6,667 nucleotides of DNA from Candidatus Omnitrophota bacterium (GTDB lineage Bacteria > Omnitrophota > Gorgyraeia > Velamenicoccales > Velamenicoccaceae). This document shows, piece after piece, positions 6,025 through 6,667 of the stretch. Made by a program: the position numbers and the translations under genes. Numbering within the stretch: the stretch's first letter is position 1; each line of letters starts with the position of its first letter. The stretch is from contig JAQUOM010000087.1 in assembly GCA_028717105.1 (NCBI GenBank), positions 1 through 6,667 of the forward strand. Direction: 5' to 3'. The notes beneath the pieces are model-generated. The model made no database searches. It was not told where the DNA came from and saw only the letters and a program-made list of their open reading frames with translations.

Positions 6025-6030
6025 TCTCAA

Positions 6031-6058
6031 ATTATACTGGCCGGCTGGACCTTGTCAA
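6031..6058 (-). promoter_or_regulatory. Consensus sigma70 promoter for rpmB
   Basis: Read on the minus strand, TTGACA (plus-strand 6053-6058) and TATAAT (6031-6036) are both perfect consensus boxes with a 16-bp spacer. The expected transcription start is near 6024. This is the strongest promoter in the window, fitting a ribosomal protein gene. Confidence 0.82.
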
Positions 6059-6085
6059 GGAGAAAGTCTGAAGATAATTTATTCA

Positions 6086-6112
6086 TTGACGCACCCGATG
6101 GAAAGGTATAAT
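6086..6112 (+). promoter_or_regulatory. Promoter for the GGQ release-factor-like gene
   Basis: TTGACG (6086-6091) and a perfect TATAAT (6107-6112) are separated by a short 15-bp spacer. The start of transcription would fall near 6118-6121, at or just after the annotated ATG (6115), so the message would be leaderless from the second ATG (6121). If AAAGG (6102-6106) acts as a ribosome-binding site for 6115, an upstream promoter is needed; TTGTCA (6052-6057) with GATAAT (6073-6078) is a weak candidate that overlaps the rpmB -35 box. Confidence 0.5.
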
Positions 6113-6114
6113 TT

Positions 6115-6444
6115 ATGAACATGTTGTTAAAAAATGTCACGCTCGACGTTTTTAAAAGTTCCGGCCCCGGGGGCCAGCATAAGAACAAGCGTTTTACGGC
6201 CGTGCGATTGACGCATCATCCGACAGGCATTGTCGTTGTGGCCCAGAAGCGACGGTCGCTGGCCGCCAACAAGGCGCTGGCGTTCGAACAGCTTGAAAAA
6301 AAGCTTCAGGTTCTTTCGCGTCCCGTCAAGCAGAGGTTCAAGACGCACAAAACGCGTGCCGCCAGGGAGAGGACGCTGGAATGGAAGAAGAAGCACGCCG
6401 AGAAAAAGTCGTCGCGCCGGCAAAAATATACGCAGGGAGAATGA
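6115..6444 (+). CDS. GGQ-domain peptide chain release factor-like protein (ArfB-like)
   Basis: The 109-residue product is a stand-alone class-I release-factor domain 3. SSGPGGQHKNK at 15-25 contains the GGQ tripeptide (19-21) that triggers peptidyl-tRNA hydrolysis in the ribosomal P/A-site region, followed by the family stretch AVRLTHHPTGIVVVAQ and RSLAANKALAFEQL. The protein lacks the codon-reading domain of RF1/RF2. A very basic C-terminal tail (about residues 80-105, rich in Arg and Lys, with KTHKTRAARERTLEWKKK) resembles the ArfB/YaeJ tail, which enters the empty mRNA channel of stalled ribosomes. Ribosome rescue is therefore the likely role, by inference. It is shorter than ArfB (about 140 aa). 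Start ATG 6115 or 6121; both fit. It is transcribed divergently from rpmB. Confidence 0.9.
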   Translation: MNMLLKNVTLDVFKSSGPGGQHKNKRFTAVRLTHHPTGIVVVAQKRRSLAANKALAFEQLEKKLQVLSRPVKQRFKTHKTRAARERTLEWKKKHAEKKSSRRQKYTQGE

Positions 6445-6465
6445 CGAGATCGGGCGAGCGGATTC

Positions 6466-6634
6466 AGGGTTAGCCGGTTGAGCGGGTCGGCGGGTGAACA
6501 ACCGGCGGATGTTCGTGGTTCGGAGTTTGTCGTTCGTATTTACGCAATCGAGCCGCTCGAACCACGAATCACGAAGAATGAACAGGCTTATCGGCAAACC
6601 GGCTCACAGGTTAACCGGTTCACAGGCTAACAGG
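6466..6634. repeat. Compound palindrome-rich intergenic element
   Basis: The 207-nt gap holds no gene. Its centre has a perfect 11-bp inverted repeat, TTCGTGGTTCG (6512-6522) and CGAACCACGAA (6558-6568). Outside it GTTAGCC (6469-6475) pairs with GGCTAAC (6625-6631), and several related units built on AACCGG, GGTTAACCGG and ACAGGCTNA occur on both sides, so the whole can fold as one long imperfect hairpin. The right side also reads as a degenerate short direct repeat (ACAGGCTTA, ACAGGTTAA, ACAGGCTAA, ACAGGCTAG). It looks like an accumulated low-complexity or REP-like repeat; no promoter or transposase is evident. Confidence 0.55.
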
Positions 6635-6651
6635 CTAGACAGGAGGCTTCT

Positions 6652-6667
6652 ATGCTGAAGAAGATGT
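6652..6667 (+). CDS. Start of an unidentified gene, cut by the window edge
   Basis: AGGAGG (6641-6646) lies 5 nt before an ATG at 6652, and the frame reads MLKKM to the window end. The strong ribosome-binding site, preceded by ACAGGAGG-like sequence as at the zinc-ribbon gene and rsfS, makes a real start likely. Five codons are too few to name a product. Confidence 0.6.

Noticed and set aside
6127..6597. 156-codon minus-strand open frame
   Set aside because: It is antisense to the GGQ gene and reads through the palindromic repeat; no family resemblance.

Overview
The window looks like a housekeeping stretch from a Gram-negative-type bacterium of moderately high GC, most plausibly an uncultured lineage such as Omnitrophota or another PVC-related group. 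That placement is an inference. It rests on a tiny DUF5679-type zinc-ribbon gene, an ArgRS whose HIGH motif reads SIAH, a Zn-type L28 with a basic insertion, and intergenic DNA full of long imperfect palindromes. No phage, transposase, CRISPR array or obvious defence or biosynthetic cluster is visible.

Layout: (1) 1-915, the C-terminal part of an M16 zinc peptidase running in from the left edge, followed by a strong hairpin. (2) 963-1345, a sigma70-type promoter, a roughly 125-nt region that folds well on paper and may be an RNA leader, then a 46-codon zinc-ribbon gene. (3) 1346-1696, rsfS (ribosome silencing factor), which appears to start at AUA. (4) 1697-1971, a gap occupied by two adjacent hairpin-forming elements. 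(5) 1972-3666, argS. (6) 3667-3834, a short gap with a 15-codon leader ORF whose stop codon touches the recJ start. (7) 3835-5529, recJ. (8) 5578-5613, a near-ideal two-way terminator separating recJ from the convergent rpmB. (9) 5647-5880, rpmB on the minus strand, with a consensus promoter and a leader of about 140 nt. (10) 6115-6444, a divergent GGQ release-factor-like gene with its promoter almost on top of its start codon. (11) 6445-6651, palindrome-rich intergenic DNA leading to the first codons of another gene at 6652.

The shared theme is translation and ribosome maintenance: RsfS keeps 50S subunits apart from 30S, ArgRS charges tRNA-Arg, L28 is a 50S protein, and the GGQ protein probably frees stalled peptidyl-tRNA. 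RecJ (DNA repair exonuclease) and the M16 peptidase are common housekeeping neighbours. I see no complete new system. The most interesting signals are in control regions: the AUA start of rsfS, the leader ORF flush with recJ, the structured leader before the zinc-ribbon gene, the rpmB leader, and three intergenic palindromic elements.
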